From contig JACONQ010000009.1 in assembly GCA_014281115.1 (NCBI GenBank), forward strand, positions 1,612,001 through 1,676,000: a stretch of 64,000 nucleotides of DNA, read 5' to 3'. The position numbers and the translations under genes are program-made. This stretch comes from Laburnicola sp. R22_1 (taxonomy: Eukaryota; Ascomycota; Dothideomycetes; Pleosporales; Didymosphaeriaceae). Every line of letters starts with the position of its first letter. The first letter of the stretch is position 1. Of the stretch, positions 32,954 through 44,439 are shown in pieces. The notes beneath the pieces are model-generated. The model was not told where the DNA came from and did no database searches. It saw nothing but the letters and a program-made list of their open reading frames with translations.

Positions 32954-34673
32954 TTATGAGAGTACATTTGGATCGCGTCCTCGATCGAGGATCTCTGATG
33001 GTACAGCGCTTCGCGTACTGAAGCGAACTTCGGTGCCGGGATGAACCTTGAAAATGGGGGCAGTGTCGACGGTGGTTCGAGTATCGTGGCGTTCATGCCT
33101 AATGTTCTTGCCCGGTAGACCCCTGGAAGGGGGTAGAGGAGGGGTAGCGCGAGGCGGTAACGAAGCGCTCATGGGTGCAGAGCTCTCTCGTAGTCTCTCG
33201 ACATTCTTCGGCATAGCTGGGACTTCGGGGATGTGATCACTTTCATCGTTTCCGGGGTAGACCGTAGAAGTTGCGGTTAGGCGGAACTGCTCCTTCAACT
33301 TCTGCTCTTCGATACGACTCGATTGCTGATTGACCCAAGAGTCGACGGTGCGGAAACGGGGAACGGACGACCGAGTCGTGATATAGCTTTCACGTCCGAC
33401 TTGGTAGCTGCTCGCATCTCGAGTCGGGTCATGGGGTGTTTGCGGAGCGTTGGAGTTTGTCCAGCTAAACCTACTCGCCATGCCTACAAACGCTGGTTTG
33501 CTAGATATCGAGGGTCTATTGTTGAGGAACTGTTTGAATGTTGGTGGTGGAGGTAGAGGAGACAGTGTTCGGTCTTGCGGAACGTCTGGGTATCTGAGTT
33601 CGGAGGCATCATCATCGATCGAGCGAGTATTTCGGGTAGAAGTACTGTGACGTGGGTTTTGTAGGCCAAGGATGGGCGAAGAAGGAGTCGCGCTGGGGTC
33701 ACGGCGATGTGAATCGTTGCGACGCGGAGGCTGTGGGGATTGTAGGATCAAAGTCGTCCCTTGCGAGTCCAAGGACGGTTTTCTTTGGGATTGCAGGTTG
33801 GAGCTGGGAGGTTGTTAGTGTCCAGGTAATATTTCCACACCAAAATAGGCCTATGAGGACTTTCGGGGTCGTAGGTTTTGGTTGTTGACTTACCTGTCAC
33901 TACGTTGCAGAGTCAGCGGAGGCCGCTGTGACGAATACGAGTTCGATCGAGCCATTGCCGCTTGTGGAGGGGTGACCGTTTTGTTCCTCAGTGAGCCATA
34001 GTCGTGACTAAATGACTGCTTCGCGTCCCAACCACTGTCAAATTTAGGCGGTGGCGGCGGGCCCCTGCGGGTGATGTGGTGTGTGCTCTGCTTGAACGCT
34101 TGGGTGAGCGTGAGCCCTCGTTTCCGCATCGTGTAGATAGCGAGGAGAATCATGACAATAATAATAGTGGCACCTGATTCTATTAGTTTGGAATGATTAT
34201 AATTTATGGCTCCAATCATACCTATGGATCCAGCTGCGATAAGCAAGTGCTCTGTCATCTGCGAGATACCACCTCTTTGTCCTCCTGGGTGATCCGGGTG
34301 GTTCGGTGGAGGTAGGGCAACGATGACTGTTGCAGTGGGGTCATTGTTGGCCAGGGCTCCCGCTGTTGCTTGCTCGTTGGGGACGGTGATGGTAAACTAT
34401 ACCAGTCAGCTGCTATTCTGCAATTCAGCCAGTGCATTCATGTACCGGCTGTGGTGGCCCAACCAGCCCTGGATTATCATCATCATCATCTGAAGATCTT
34501 TTTAGGACGGGTAGAGGTGACGACTGGGTTATCGAACGGTCGATGGACACAGTTGAGGTCGACCGCGCCGTAATCCGGGAATGATGTTCCTCTTTCGTGC
34601 TCCCCCACTCAGTGCCTTGCACCACAACATAATCCACCTGCTCCTCCCTTCTCCAGACCCTTGGAACCGGCAT
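32954..34673 (-). CDS. Single-pass membrane protein with long Ser/Pro-rich cytoplasmic tail
   Basis: Four exons: 34673-34446, 34396-34222, 34173-33894 and 33803-32954, with introns of 49, 48 and 90 nt, giving 510 residues in consistent phase. Order: a hydrophilic N-terminus with an acidic run (SSDDDDDNPG), an ectodomain-like stretch FTITVPNEQATAG..TATVIVALPPPNHPDH, one transmembrane helix GATIIIVMILLAIYTMRKR formed across intron 2 with a basic stop-transfer end, then a long tail with PPPPPKFDSGWD, Ser/Arg-rich segments and SPLPPPPTFKQFLNNRPS. No signal peptide is visible, so topology is inferred from the basic flank. It resembles the many orphan fungal single-span proteins with a Pro-rich tail; no catalytic domain is seen. 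The start at 34673 is the first ATG of the frame. Confidence 0.75.
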
Positions 34674-35986
34674 GTTGAATGATGGGAGCGTGGGCCGATA
34701 GGCCCCTCTCAAGCTTCCTGCCGGTCAGTGGGACGCACAAACAACATCTGAAGGTCGCCCGCGATATATGAGTCGTATCGAACGTAAGTAGTCCTAAACC
34801 TGCTAGGACGGCTGCCAGGTGGGATGAGTAGAAAAGGTGAAGGAAAGTATGGAGTACTAGCAAGAGCAGCCCGGCTGCGGAACGAAGGACAGACGAAGCA
34901 AGTCGGCAGCGAGGAGCGAGAGGCTCGGCGAACGCTCAGTCTACATGATACCGGGACAGGACGGCGGGATAGGAGGACGCGCATTTTATGCGCTAGCCAC
35001 CAGTCGGTCCCGCATCGGTTTGAGGAGAGCAAGTGTGAAGGCACCCCTCAGCGCGAAGTGGCGAGATTAACGGCATTAGCTAGAACATTGCCCCCAAGGG
35101 GAAGGATTAGGAGCAGAAATTGCGAGTAAATCACTCAGCTAGGCAATAATGGTCCTTGGGGCCTGCAACAAGCGCACCACAAGGTTGAAGCAGCCCCTGT
35201 AGGCCTGTCTTGGAGCTGTCTCAGGCAGCTTGCTCGCGTTTCAACACCCGCTTCTGGGCAAGCGCGCTGAGGGGTGCGACGTGCAACATGGAGGAGGGCC
35301 GATGCTGCCTGGATAATGATTGGATGTACCGGGTGCCGCGACATGGCGAGGACTGCAGACTGTGGTACGATGATGGCGCCTCGACACTCGGCGGGTTGGG
35401 AGATACGGTTGCGGGTTGCGACAATGAATATGATGCTCGTGGGGCTCAGGTAAGCAATGACGTGGCAGCGCGGTGGCGCGGTGGCGCATGTGTGTGTGCC
35501 AAGGGCTGCGCCACTCGTCGCCGCGTGATGGAGGTCAGCCCGCGGGCCTACGAAGGCACTTCCAAGGTTGCCACCTAGGTAGGTATCTGGGGTGCACAGT
35601 ACTGATGATCACCGGTTGTTGGTCGGGTGGACTGCTAGAAGCCATCGGTGCCATGGCCAGACATCATTCCGCCGCCATAACGCAGTCGTGTACACCGTCG
35701 AGGCGGAGCTCGGCTCCCCAGCTTGAGCCTTGAGCTTCGTTCAGAGGCTTCGCCTCCTTGCCCAAGTCAGCCGGCCGGATCTCAGTTGCCGTAGTGTATA
35801 AAAGACGCCCAGCGAAGACGGCGATGACCAAGTATCAACTAGTACATCCACTACTTGATTGCCACTTCCGCACGCTTTATTGCGACTTCCCGCCGTCGTC
35901 CTCTCAGTGCCCCTCCATCCATACCCCTCATCGCTCCGCGGCATCCATCTCATTACTCCAGCCTATCCTCGCAACTCCTTCGCACA
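34674..35986. other. Intergenic region between divergent genes
   Basis: 1.3 kb, GC-moderate, with scattered short frames (34824-35129 plus, 35210-35578 plus, 35741-35953 minus) without support. A pyrimidine-rich stretch just upstream of 35987 probably belongs to the promoter or leader of the next gene. Confidence 0.4.
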
Positions 35987-36718
35987 ATGTCGGGCCCCTA
36001 CAACAATTACAACCAGAATCAGCAGTACGGCCAGCAGTATCCGCCGCACAACCAGTACGGATCGCCCGCACCTAACCACCCAGGTTATCCGCCACAACAG
36101 GGCGGTTACGACCAAAACTACCAACAGTACCCGCCACAACAACAAGGCCAAGCTCCCTACGGCGATCAGCAACCGCAGTCACAGTATCCTGGCTATGGTG
36201 CTCCAGCCCATGGAGGGTTCCAAAACGCCCAGAGCGGCCAGAGCCCAGCACCGTACGACCAATACAACCAGCAGCAAGGGTAGATCCTCCACGTTCCCAC
36301 CATCGTTGTTTCGAAACGTGTAACTGATGTCCCCAGTGCCTACGGACAGCAGCCATACCCAGGCCAAGCACCCGCCCACCAGTTTCCACAGCAGGGTGGC
36401 TATGCCCAGGACCAATATCCTCAAGGCTCGACTGACCCCAATGCGCAAGCCGAGGGCGATAGGGGTCTCATGGGTGCATTGGGAGGCGGTGCCGCAGGTT
36501 ATTTTGGCGTAAGCAACTTTCTATCCACGCGGGACATCTGCTGATTGCACCTTCTTTCTTAGGGAAACAAGATGGGCGGCCACGGAATCATTGGCGCGAT
36601 TGCCGGCGCAGTATTAGGCCACAAAACGGAGGACTATTTCAAGAAGGACAAGAAGGACGACCAGACAGGCGGCTATCAACAGAGTGGCCATCAGCAGGGT
36701 AGTGGCTACTATCGCTGA
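35987..36718 (+). CDS. Q/Y/P-rich glycine-zipper (2TM) protein, prion-like N-terminus
   Basis: Three exons: 35987-36279, 36337-36508 and 36563-36718, introns of 57 and 54 nt, giving 206 residues. The first two-thirds is a low-complexity prion-like domain (MSGPYNNYNQNQQYGQQYPP with repeated YPPQQ, YGQQ and PGQ). The C-terminal part carries a glycine zipper, GLMGALGGGAAGYFGGNKMGGHGIIGAIAG-type with small residues every third or fourth position, followed by a charged segment (KTEDYFKKDKKDDQ) and a GYQQSGHQQGSGYYR tail. Splice 2 falls exactly inside the zipper (YFG|GNKMG). Comparable ascomycete proteins carry a glycine-zipper 2TM domain; the role is unknown, with membrane association or self-assembly plausible. 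The ATG at 35987 follows a good leader context (CACA-ATG). Confidence 0.88.
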
Positions 36719-37113
36719 TGAGTGCCACGAGGAAATACGCCCCGTAGGCGGGCCTCTATTTTACCATTAGGGCGTCTAGGGCCGAATTTGGGTTGTGCAT
36801 CGGTCATAGCACGATGCATTAAAACGATCAGTTCATAACTGAATACAACTTGCATCTTTTCTCTCCAAAAGTCTAACTCACCGCCAGAAATAATTCGTGA
36901 CCGATGCTAAGGCCCCCAGACAGCTAACAATACAATATACAAACTATATTTATTGAACATCTTCGTCGTGTGGAGATTCTAACTAAGGTCGACAAACTAT
37001 ATTTATATCTTATAATAAATATATAGCTAGAAGTAACTCCTTATATAGAAGAAGCTTATAAAGGTATTCGCTGTGCAACCTTGGAACCTTGGAACCGACT
37101 CCTCCACGTGACA
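36719..37113. other. Intergenic, convergent ends, with a short retroposon insertion
   Basis: About 395 bp, AT-rich from 36,930 to 37,060. It contains the 38-bp family A insertion listed next and a CCTTGGAA direct repeat (37,079-37,096). No gene. Confidence 0.5.
36954..36991 (-). repeat. Severely truncated family A insertion with 15-bp target duplication
   Basis: A 38-bp segment holding only the terminal part of family A (GTGTGGAGATTCTAACTAAGG on +, which is the element 3' end on the minus strand). It is bracketed by identical 15-bp copies of ACAAACTATATTTAT at 36939-36953 and 36992-37006. The truncated 5' side plus a long target duplication is the hallmark of target-primed reverse transcription. 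Confidence 0.85.
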
Positions 37114-37931
37114 TCACCTCAGCTCTAGCCTTTCAATCCTTGCACATGGAAAGCTACACGGTAGATTTCTCTTCTATACCAGGTTAGCATTGCTGGAGAA
37201 ATTGCACCGGTCGCACTTACCCTCGGTCTCGCTGCTTCCCCTTCGATACAATCCCAGTCCTCCCCGCCTACATACCATTCCGTATCCTCACACCAACCTC
37301 CCTCCCCATCCTGCGCCCGCGCTTGTTCTGTCCAGCTGACTTCGCCGTAAGTGAATCTAAGATCGCCATCTCTTTCGTTCAACGTAATCGTAAGCGTGTG
37401 ACTATCCTTCAACGTTGCAATATCCCAGGCCTCGTTTGCATGTAGGCGGTTATAGCTACTGAACTCTGCTGTTGGCCTTTGTTGACGCACGTCCGCGGCC
37501 ACGGTACTGTCAGGTGCATAGATCGTATTAATTTGGAGGTAATTGACCCGTTCCAAAGTGGAGGAATCCTGGTTGCAGACTTGGACTTGGTATGCCATGA
37601 AGGTGCATACCCCTGTATTTGCTGGACGCGATGCTGCGAAGGGACGCAGGGCGGGCCTTCGACTTGGACTTGCTTGCAGCGGTTCCTGTTGTTGGAGTCG
37701 GCTTCGGCTTGCGTGACCAGAGCGAGATGGAGCTTCGCCTTGAGACCGTGCTCGATGCCTGGGCGAAGCTTGCAGTTGAGCCTGGCTTTGAGATGATCGA
37801 ACTTGAGGTTGAGCGAGGCCTTGAAATGGTACTCCGTGCTGGGGAGGTGGTGCGACTGTGCAGAGACCGGCTACTGCGTATAGGGAGAGGAAGCTCCAGG
37901 TCGCGAAGAGGAACGACGATCCTTGCTTCAT
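37114..37931 (-). CDS. Small secreted cysteine-containing protein of unknown function
   Basis: Two exons (37931-37221 and 37173-37114) with a 47-nt intron that has an excellent donor (GTAAGT), a GCTAACC branch site and a TAG acceptor. The product is 256 residues. If the intron is retained the frame stays open, giving 268 residues with another tail. N-terminal signal peptide: FLFATWSFLSLYAVAGL. A Gln/Ser/Arg-rich low-complexity stretch (about 30-105) leads to a folded-looking domain: VCTFMAYQVQVCNQDSS, RVNYLQINTIYAPDSTV, HTLTITLNERDGDLRFTYG, WCEDTEWYVGGEDWDC. Splicing adds PCSFPC, giving an even number of domain cysteines, which favours the spliced form. No family is recognised; a secreted effector-type or wall protein is possible. 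A second long frame (37528-38586, same strand) overlaps the low-complexity part. Confidence 0.6.
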
Positions 37932-39235
37932 CTTTTGTGACCTTCACAACTGAGTAGAAAACGTATACTAGGAATACAAGAGCGTAGAACTCGAGAATGA
38001 AGGACTGCATTTCGAAAGGAGCGAGGCCAGCTCGGTAAATTGGAATATATCGATAAGACAGATTTTGCGAAGTGGAAAGCAAAATGCAAGAGTTGCTGCG
38101 CCGTAAAAAAAATAAGCGCTGGGTATCGCGATGGACGTTGAAAGTTGCTATTTCAACGACGAGTGCGCGATGCGCTGCGGCGTGGTTGTCGCGTACCTTA
38201 GGGAGTGTTTCACAATGGCGGGGCACATGCGGGCGTAGGCGCGTAAAGCCGACCAGCGTCGAGAAGCTTGGAAAATAAGAGAAAAGATCGCGTCCAGGCA
38301 AGTATGCGATTGACAAAAGATCGATGGTTGGAATGAGGAATGTTGGTGGGCAGTAGAGGGCGTTGATGCGCTCCTTCCAACGGTGCTGTTTCCGGCTGTT
38401 GGTGAGACGGAGTTGGGGCTTCCAAGGTTGGGACGGTGTTCCAGGATGCACACCCACCTCAGCTCCTGGCGCCTCGCTCGCATCGGCCTTTTTAGCTTCG
38501 TACGGACGAGACCTTTGCAACCCCTTGTCACGTACTGTCCAGTCAATAGGGATGCCGTTTCGCTCGATCACACTCCCTTGCGGCATTGAACATTAAGCAC
38601 CCAAAGGACACGCAAGGCGCGATACCAAAGTTTCCGGTCGCAGACATTGAAAATGTGACTCCACAGTGACGGATCAAGGTAGCTGTTTCGAAAGTTTGTG
38701 TGGTCTAACAGATGATGTACGTGCACAGCATGGTTCTATCAGGTTCGCTTGGTCAACACCTTGGTAACTCACTGATCGACTTGAACCGAGGACACATTAA
38801 AGACCGCGAGCTCCCCAATTCCCAACAGGTATACATACCTGAAGTCCCATTATACTTAATACGTCAATTACCTAGTCAGTCGTACAAAACACGCTCAAGT
38901 TTGTATGTGTGGCATTAAATTAACTACCTAGGGGTAGAACAACAAAGGCTTTCATCTCAAATAACATGACCAAAAAAGCAGAGCCCCCTGCTTAGTAAAC
39001 AAAAAAAATTTGTATATACAAGCGTATCCCCTGGAATAAGAGTGCGTACTTTCTAATTAAAACATCTTACTAAAGTGTTCACCAATAACCCATGAACAAG
39101 GTATCAAAAACAGCGCAAATGCGGACGGCATTAATTAATTGCATCAAAATTCTATAGCGGCCCAATATGATTGCATGCAGTCAGGACATTGCAACAGTGA
39201 GTCGCCGGGCGCATACCTAGGTACCGCCCAACCGT
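37932..39235. other. Intergenic region with a family B repeat
   Basis: About 1.3 kb. It contains the upstream part of a long overlapping frame (minus, 38586 to 37528) judged non-coding, the promoter of the secreted-protein gene, and from about 38,850 increasingly AT-rich sequence with the family B copy listed separately. Confidence 0.45.
38909..39012 (+). repeat. Family B short interspersed repeat copy
   Basis: About 100 bp nearly matching 48,639-48,740 and, reversed, 49,085-49,186. Landmarks: TTAAATTAACTACCTAGGGG, AAAGGCTTTCATCT, AAATAACATGAC, AAAAAGCAGAGCC and CTGCTTAGTAA followed by an A-rich end (AAAAAAAA). No open frame. This copy and that at 48,639 retain the most C and G. Confidence 0.85.
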
Positions 39236-40179
39236 TCAACCAGACCACACTTTCGGTCCCGGGGGAGTGTAGGTGTTAGCCTTGCTCCCGTAGGTATCGA
39301 CCGTGATTCCGGGATCAGACTGGGGAGCGTATCCAGGTATGGTGGCAAGATACTCGCCGCTAGGTGAACCGGAACCACTGCCGGTAACCTGGAGCTGGGC
39401 GCATTCCGCATCTGGAAAGACGATCAGTTCAATCCTAATGGGGGACACACATATACCCATATGTAGGTAATCCATGTGTGGTGATCATGAGATATGGTTT
39501 AAGCTTACAGAATTGAGGGGTGTTCGCCTGATGAAGAGCGAGAAGCTCGTGACGGATCAGGTAGTTGCCAGGCGCAAGAGAGCTGGGGATGGTGGACTCC
39601 CAGTAAAGATTCTTCAAGACATCGTTTGTGCCCCAGGCGGTTCCGGAGAGAGGAGGAGCGGTCATGCCCTTTTGATCAATCTTTCAATGTTTTTACGTTA
39701 GTCACTACTGTCTCATAGGAGGCTTGCGATGTAGTATCGCATTAACAAGCTTGAGCTTACCTTGAACCACTTCTTGCCCGAGCCATCACACGACTTGAAG
39801 TCACCAGCACACTTGTACATCCAGACCATGACAGGTCCTTGAGAGTGAGTCCACTGTTTCCAGATGGCCTTGACTTTGCCACCGGCCTTGACTGGAGCGC
39901 TGAGATCTGCTGAAGTGCCGCCATTACACATCACCTTCTTGTCGGTGACGGTCATTGTGGGGTTGTAGTCAGGCCATTGGCGCTGGATGGTTTTAGGGCT
40001 GGTGGCAGGGGAGAAACCCTCGTAACTGATCACAATGGTAGCTCCACGTCGAATAGGAAGGGTGGAATGTCCTACCCGGGGTAAGTGGTGCCATCAATCA
40101 CGTAGCTGGTAACCGCACCATGGGCGGAAACCTGAGTGGCGAGAAGAGCAACAGCAGCGACAGCGCTTGAGAACAACAT
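39236..40179 (-). CDS. AA9 lytic polysaccharide monooxygenase
   Basis: Copper-dependent secreted enzyme that oxidatively cleaves cellulose or related glucans. Four exons: 40179-40076, 40025-39761, 39680-39509 and 39411-39236 (introns 50, 80 and 102 nt-scale), giving 238 residues, typical of a single-domain AA9. Signal peptide MLFSSAVAAVALLATQVSA is followed at once by mature His1 in HGAVTSYVIDG, which with the His in WTHSQGPVMVW forms the His-brace. The axial Tyr is in QFYAECAQ, created by splicing exon 3 to 4; the second-sphere His and Gln in LALHQANTPQF are present. KKWFKIDQKG arises across intron 2 and fits family sequences, which decided that acceptor. Six cysteines. All active-site residues are intact. 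The gene lies right at the edge of the 24-kb AT-rich isochore, a position exposed to RIP leakage and silencing. Confidence 0.95.
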
Positions 40180-41225
40180 GTTTGCTGGGGTGCATGGCAC
40201 GCTGGGGGATTGGAGATAATAAGACTAAGATACTGGGTGATCGCATACCCTTTATACCAAAATCACTTCGGTCTACCTGTTTACACCCCTCTAGTTGACA
40301 ATATAATATTGCTACGCCCCGGGCTAGAGGAGAATTTCACCAGGCTTTACTGGATGGATGCGATAGTGCATATGGTTAGATATTGAAAGGTTATATACAG
40401 ACATCGCAATCCTAGACTCGTGACTTGTAAGTGGTTCTAAGGTTGTGCGCTCCACAAGGTGCGCGTGATGTTCGGTTACAGTCGTTATAATATCGGTGGT
40501 TGAAATGCCGGACTTCCAAGGTTATTTGGTCCGGGTGGTAAGGCTTTTTCTGCACCCCAGATGCTTAATATAAGGTTCATATGGACCATGCAAGATGACT
40601 AAATATTAAGCATAGATGATATGATAACGACCTCAGGAGCGTGTAATTTTTCTTGGTTTACCTTAGCCTATTCTTACTAAAGGGAACTGTACTACAGCCC
40701 CTAAAAGGGGTTAAGATAATTAAGATATTACTTTATATAGTGTTAAATTAACTACTTAAGAGTAAAATAATAAACGCTTTTATTTTAAATAGTATATGTA
40801 TATTATTAATTAAGTATCTAGGGGTAGAATAATAAAGGCTTTTATCTTAAATAACATAATAAAAAAGTAGAGCCCTTTACTTAGTAACTAAAAAGAGCGT
40901 AAAAAGGCAATTACTTAAATAGTATATAGCGTTAAAATACTTTTATTTTAAATAGTATATATTCTTAAATTAACTACCTAGGGTAGAATAATTAACGCTA
41001 CATATAATACTAACTTACTATAAAAATAGCGCTTTAATAAGCTAATAACTAAGTTAGCCTTCTTAGCTTTACTATTACTATATAGACTAAGACTAATAGT
41101 TATATATATATATATTACTATCTTAACTAGTTCTTAGATAAACTATATATTCTTTTTAATATTTCTATTAATATAAGTTCTTCTATTCTTTATAGGTTTT
41201 TTTATATATAAATAAAGCTATATTC
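40180..41225. other. Isochore boundary, fragments of family B
   Basis: Composition changes from GC-normal to strongly AT-rich between about 40,260 and 40,740. From 40,738 to 41,005 lie three or four partial family B copies in the same orientation (40,738-40,795; 40,805-40,915; about 40,925-41,005), each with the AACTACCTAGGGG-type head. No gene. Confidence 0.65.
40805..40915 (+). repeat. Family B repeat copy (longest of a tandem cluster)
   Basis: Contains TATCTAGGGGTAGAATAA, AAAGGCTTTTATCTTAAAT, AAAAAAGTAGAGCCC and the extended tail CTAAAAAGAGCGTAAAAAGG also seen, reversed, next to the copy at 49,085. Compared with 38,909 nearly all differences are C-to-T or G-to-A. Confidence 0.7.
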
Positions 41226-41625
41226 TATAACTATAATAGTTCTCTGCTAGCCTTCCTACTAAGCACACCCTATTACCTTTCTTTTACACCCTATTTCCCC
41301 CTATCTATGCCTTTTACCTTCCTAAAGGCATCTTTCCTAGTTAGTGTTAGCGTGTAGCTAGCGTAGGCCTATATCCTATACTACTCTTTATATAAGAAAG
41401 GGTCCCCTATATTCCTTTCTTATCTACTATCTTAGAGTAGTATTAATTTAACTAGCTCTTTTAACTATTCTAGCTATCCCTAATAGGTTAGCTCTATAAG
41501 ACTATATATCGCCCTTATAATATTCTAAGATTAACCTTTTTATTTAGCCATAGATAGTAATATAATATCTACTTCTTTCTTAAGACGCTACTTATAGGCA
41601 GTTAAATTAGTAGAAGTTTTACCTT

Positions 41626-42015
41626 ATTAGTTACTAGTTATACTAGACAATTATTATACTATATTAAAGTCTATAAGACTACTATTATAACTTCTCTACC
41701 TACTATAAGTAGGTAAGAGTGTACTAGTTTATTAGTTACTAGTTATACTAGATAGTTATTACACTATGCTAAGGTCTATTAAAAGAGACTACTTCTATAC
41801 TCCTCTACCTACTATAAGTTAGTAAGGGTGTATTAGTTTATTAGTTACTAGTTATACTAGGTAGTTATTACACTATACTAAGGTCTATTAAGAGAGGCTA
41901 CTTTTACACTCTTTTGCCTACTATAAGTTAGTAAGAGTATATTAGTTTATTAGTTACTAGTTATGCTAGGTAGTTGCTATACTGCACTAAGATCTATTTA
42001 AAGAGACTACCCTAA
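41626..42015. repeat. Tandem array of about 105-bp units in the LTR/leader (copy 1)
   Basis: Three and a half units, each starting near TTAGTTACTAGTTATACTAG, running through CTAAGGTCTATTAAGAG and CCTACTATAAGTTAGTAAG, and differing mainly by transitions. The same unit is arrayed at 49,262-50,055, so the array was part of the element before duplication. Confidence 0.85.
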
Positions 42016-42458
42016 AAGTTCTAATATTCTAAAAATAAATAATAATTAACAAATAGAAATAACTATCTATCCTAGGTCTATTCGCTATACCCTCTCTATA
42101 ACTCTACTTTACTTAACCCTACTACTGCCTACACTATAGTAAGCTACTATCCTTCTATCTAGGAGACCCTCTAGCCTCTAAAGTATTCTCTAAGTCCTCT
42201 TAATATAACTCTATAATAAATAATATAGTAGAGAATATTTGTACACACCCTATTAATAATAGTTTATATAATATTTATTATAGAATTTCTCTACTTAATC
42301 TTACTAGCAATTTATTATTTATTAAGTATAGAAAGTAGTCTATAGCTACTTCTAAGATAACTAGTTGCTTTGCCCTTAGCCTTATAAAAAAGAAGAGTAT
42401 TATTAAACTACTAAGAAAGGTTTACTCTAATAAAATTTCTTATAAGGCTTCTAAGTAT

Positions 42459-42665
42459 TAAATATCTTTGTTGTGTAGAGATTCTAGCTAAGGTCGAGTC
42501 TGCACTATACATAGAGAGGAGTAAAATAGAAGGTACTAAAATCTAGTACCTAGCATATAGTAGTAGTAATAAAATATACATAAAATAATAATAATTTTAT
42601 TATTAACTTTCTTTATAGCAGCATTGTCGACGGTAGTTAATAGACAGTCTGCTATTTAGTATAAC
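42459..42665 (-). repeat. Family A insertion with 16-bp target duplication
   Basis: 207-bp insertion flanked by identical TAAGGCTTCTAAGTAT at 42443-42458 and 42666-42681. The related Gypsy copy at about 54,090 lacks it, giving an empty-site comparison (GCTTTTAAGTATAATTAA). Minus-strand orientation, with the family terminal part (GTTGTGTAGAGATTCTAGC on +) next to the left duplication. Confidence 0.9.
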
Positions 42666-44174
42666 TAAGGCTTCTAAGTATAATTAAAATATCACTACAC
42701 TTAAAGTAAATTAGCTAGATAATAAATTTTTACTAGTAGACTTTAAATAGCTTATACACTAAGGCAAAGCTAAACTTAAAGCTATTAGAAAGTTTAGCGC
42801 GTGTTTAGCGCAATTTAAACTAGACTTATTACTTTAGCATAGTATAGAAATAAAATAATTATTTGCTACCTATTAGGCTTAGGCTTAATAATACTTTTCT
42901 TAAGGTCTGCTTTTAGAGATAGTACTAAATTTAGTAGTTAGGACTATTATAAAGTCTAAAAATAATCCTATATAGGAAAGTATTATTTAGGCTTTATGTA
43001 AGCGTGCTAATATATTAAACTAAGCTTTTACTATACTTAAAGTATAGATACTGTATACTATAATATATATAATAGAGAAAGAATTCTAATTCTAGTCTAA
43101 TAGTACTAATAACGCCGCTAGTAGAGTAGACTTATTTACTTCTAATAACGCTCTTCCTTTTATTAAAAATACTTATAATCTATAGCACTACACTTATATC
43201 CCTTTAAAAGACCCCGGTTTAGAAATATCTAATTTACTATATAGTTTACACCGCCCTTATATAGCTAAGTAAAACTTATTTTACTTAGTTACGCTCTAGC
43301 GTGGGCCCTAATATTTACCCTAACGTCTGCTCTAGCTTATAGTACCTACTCTATATTTAAATAAAACTTTTTACTACTTTCTAGTACCTAGATATATATA
43401 AACTAAGCTTACTAATAGTAACTAAATAGATATGCCCTAGAGTAAATACACTTTTATTACCTCTAATATATTTAAGCTAGAACGCTTTGTAAAGTTACCT
43501 AATATTAATAAGCACTATAGAAAAGGTTAACTTAGCCCTAGTATTAAAAATTAGCTAGAGAATATATATAATAAGCTTTAGGTAAATATAGACTATTACT
43601 AAGACAATAACTATATAGAAAATTAAGACAACCTTATAAAAGCTATATTTAGCTACTTTAAAGACGTGTCTTAAAAAGCTACGCAAAATTAGCATTAAAT
43701 AAATTAGGTCCTTAATAAAGATTATAGACCTAAATTACTTTTTAAATTCTTAAAAGAGATTTACTATAATTCCTTTACTTCTTTATAGACATATAAAAAG
43801 TTTTATAAGCTTTTTCTCTTTAATAGAATAAATACTTAGATATTTCTATAGACTTTTAAGAGTTTAGCTAGGAAGGGTTAATTAGACGCAAAGACCTAAA
43901 GATAAATTATAACTTAAGTTAACTAGGAGTTTTAAGTTAATACTTTAAAAAGAGATAGAAAATTCTAATATTAACTACTTAGTAATTAAACTCTAGATAA
44001 CTATAGCTAGCTGCACTCTCTAAGATAATAATATAATAGACTCTTTCTAGACACATATAAAGACTCTTTTTAAGGTATTATTCTTTAGATTAAAGTCCTT
44101 ATATATAGTAACTAAAAAATAAACACCCTATTTTAGACTTACTTCTTCTTTTTTAACTCTTTATAATTAGACTA

Positions 44175-44412
44175 GTCTTATACCTTCCCCTCGCTCCGAA
44201 CCGTGGTACGGCGATGTGGGCTTATCTATGGTTTTGCATGTGGATTTTTTTTAGTTAGAGTGGGCGCGCCAAGCTCGCCAAGCTCGCTTATAACGCGCTA
44301 ACCCCTTTTTATTAACACCTTAAAACGCTTTTCTGTATATATAATAGTAGAAGGAATATCTACTATTATTGTAATATTTTTATTAAAAACCCCTTAGTCG
44401 CAAAAAAAAACC
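44175..44412 (+). repeat. Family C retroposon-like insertion with 12-bp target duplication
   Basis: 238-bp insertion bracketed by ATAATTAGACTA at 44163-44174 and 44413-44424. It ends in an A-run (CGCAAAAAAAAACC). It begins with GC-rich GCTCCGAACCGTGGTACGGC, followed by TTAACACCTTAAAACGC and an inverted TAGTAGAAGGAATATCTACTA hairpin-like part. A-tail plus long duplication suggests a SINE or truncated LINE. Confidence 0.8.
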
Positions 44413-44439
44413 ATAATTAGACTAAGGTATAGTATTAAA

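Noticed and set aside
37528..38586. 352-codon minus-strand ORF as a gene
   Set aside because: Most of it is low-complexity or featureless; the overlapping frame with signal peptide, Cys domain and a good intron is the better gene. Kept only as a finding.
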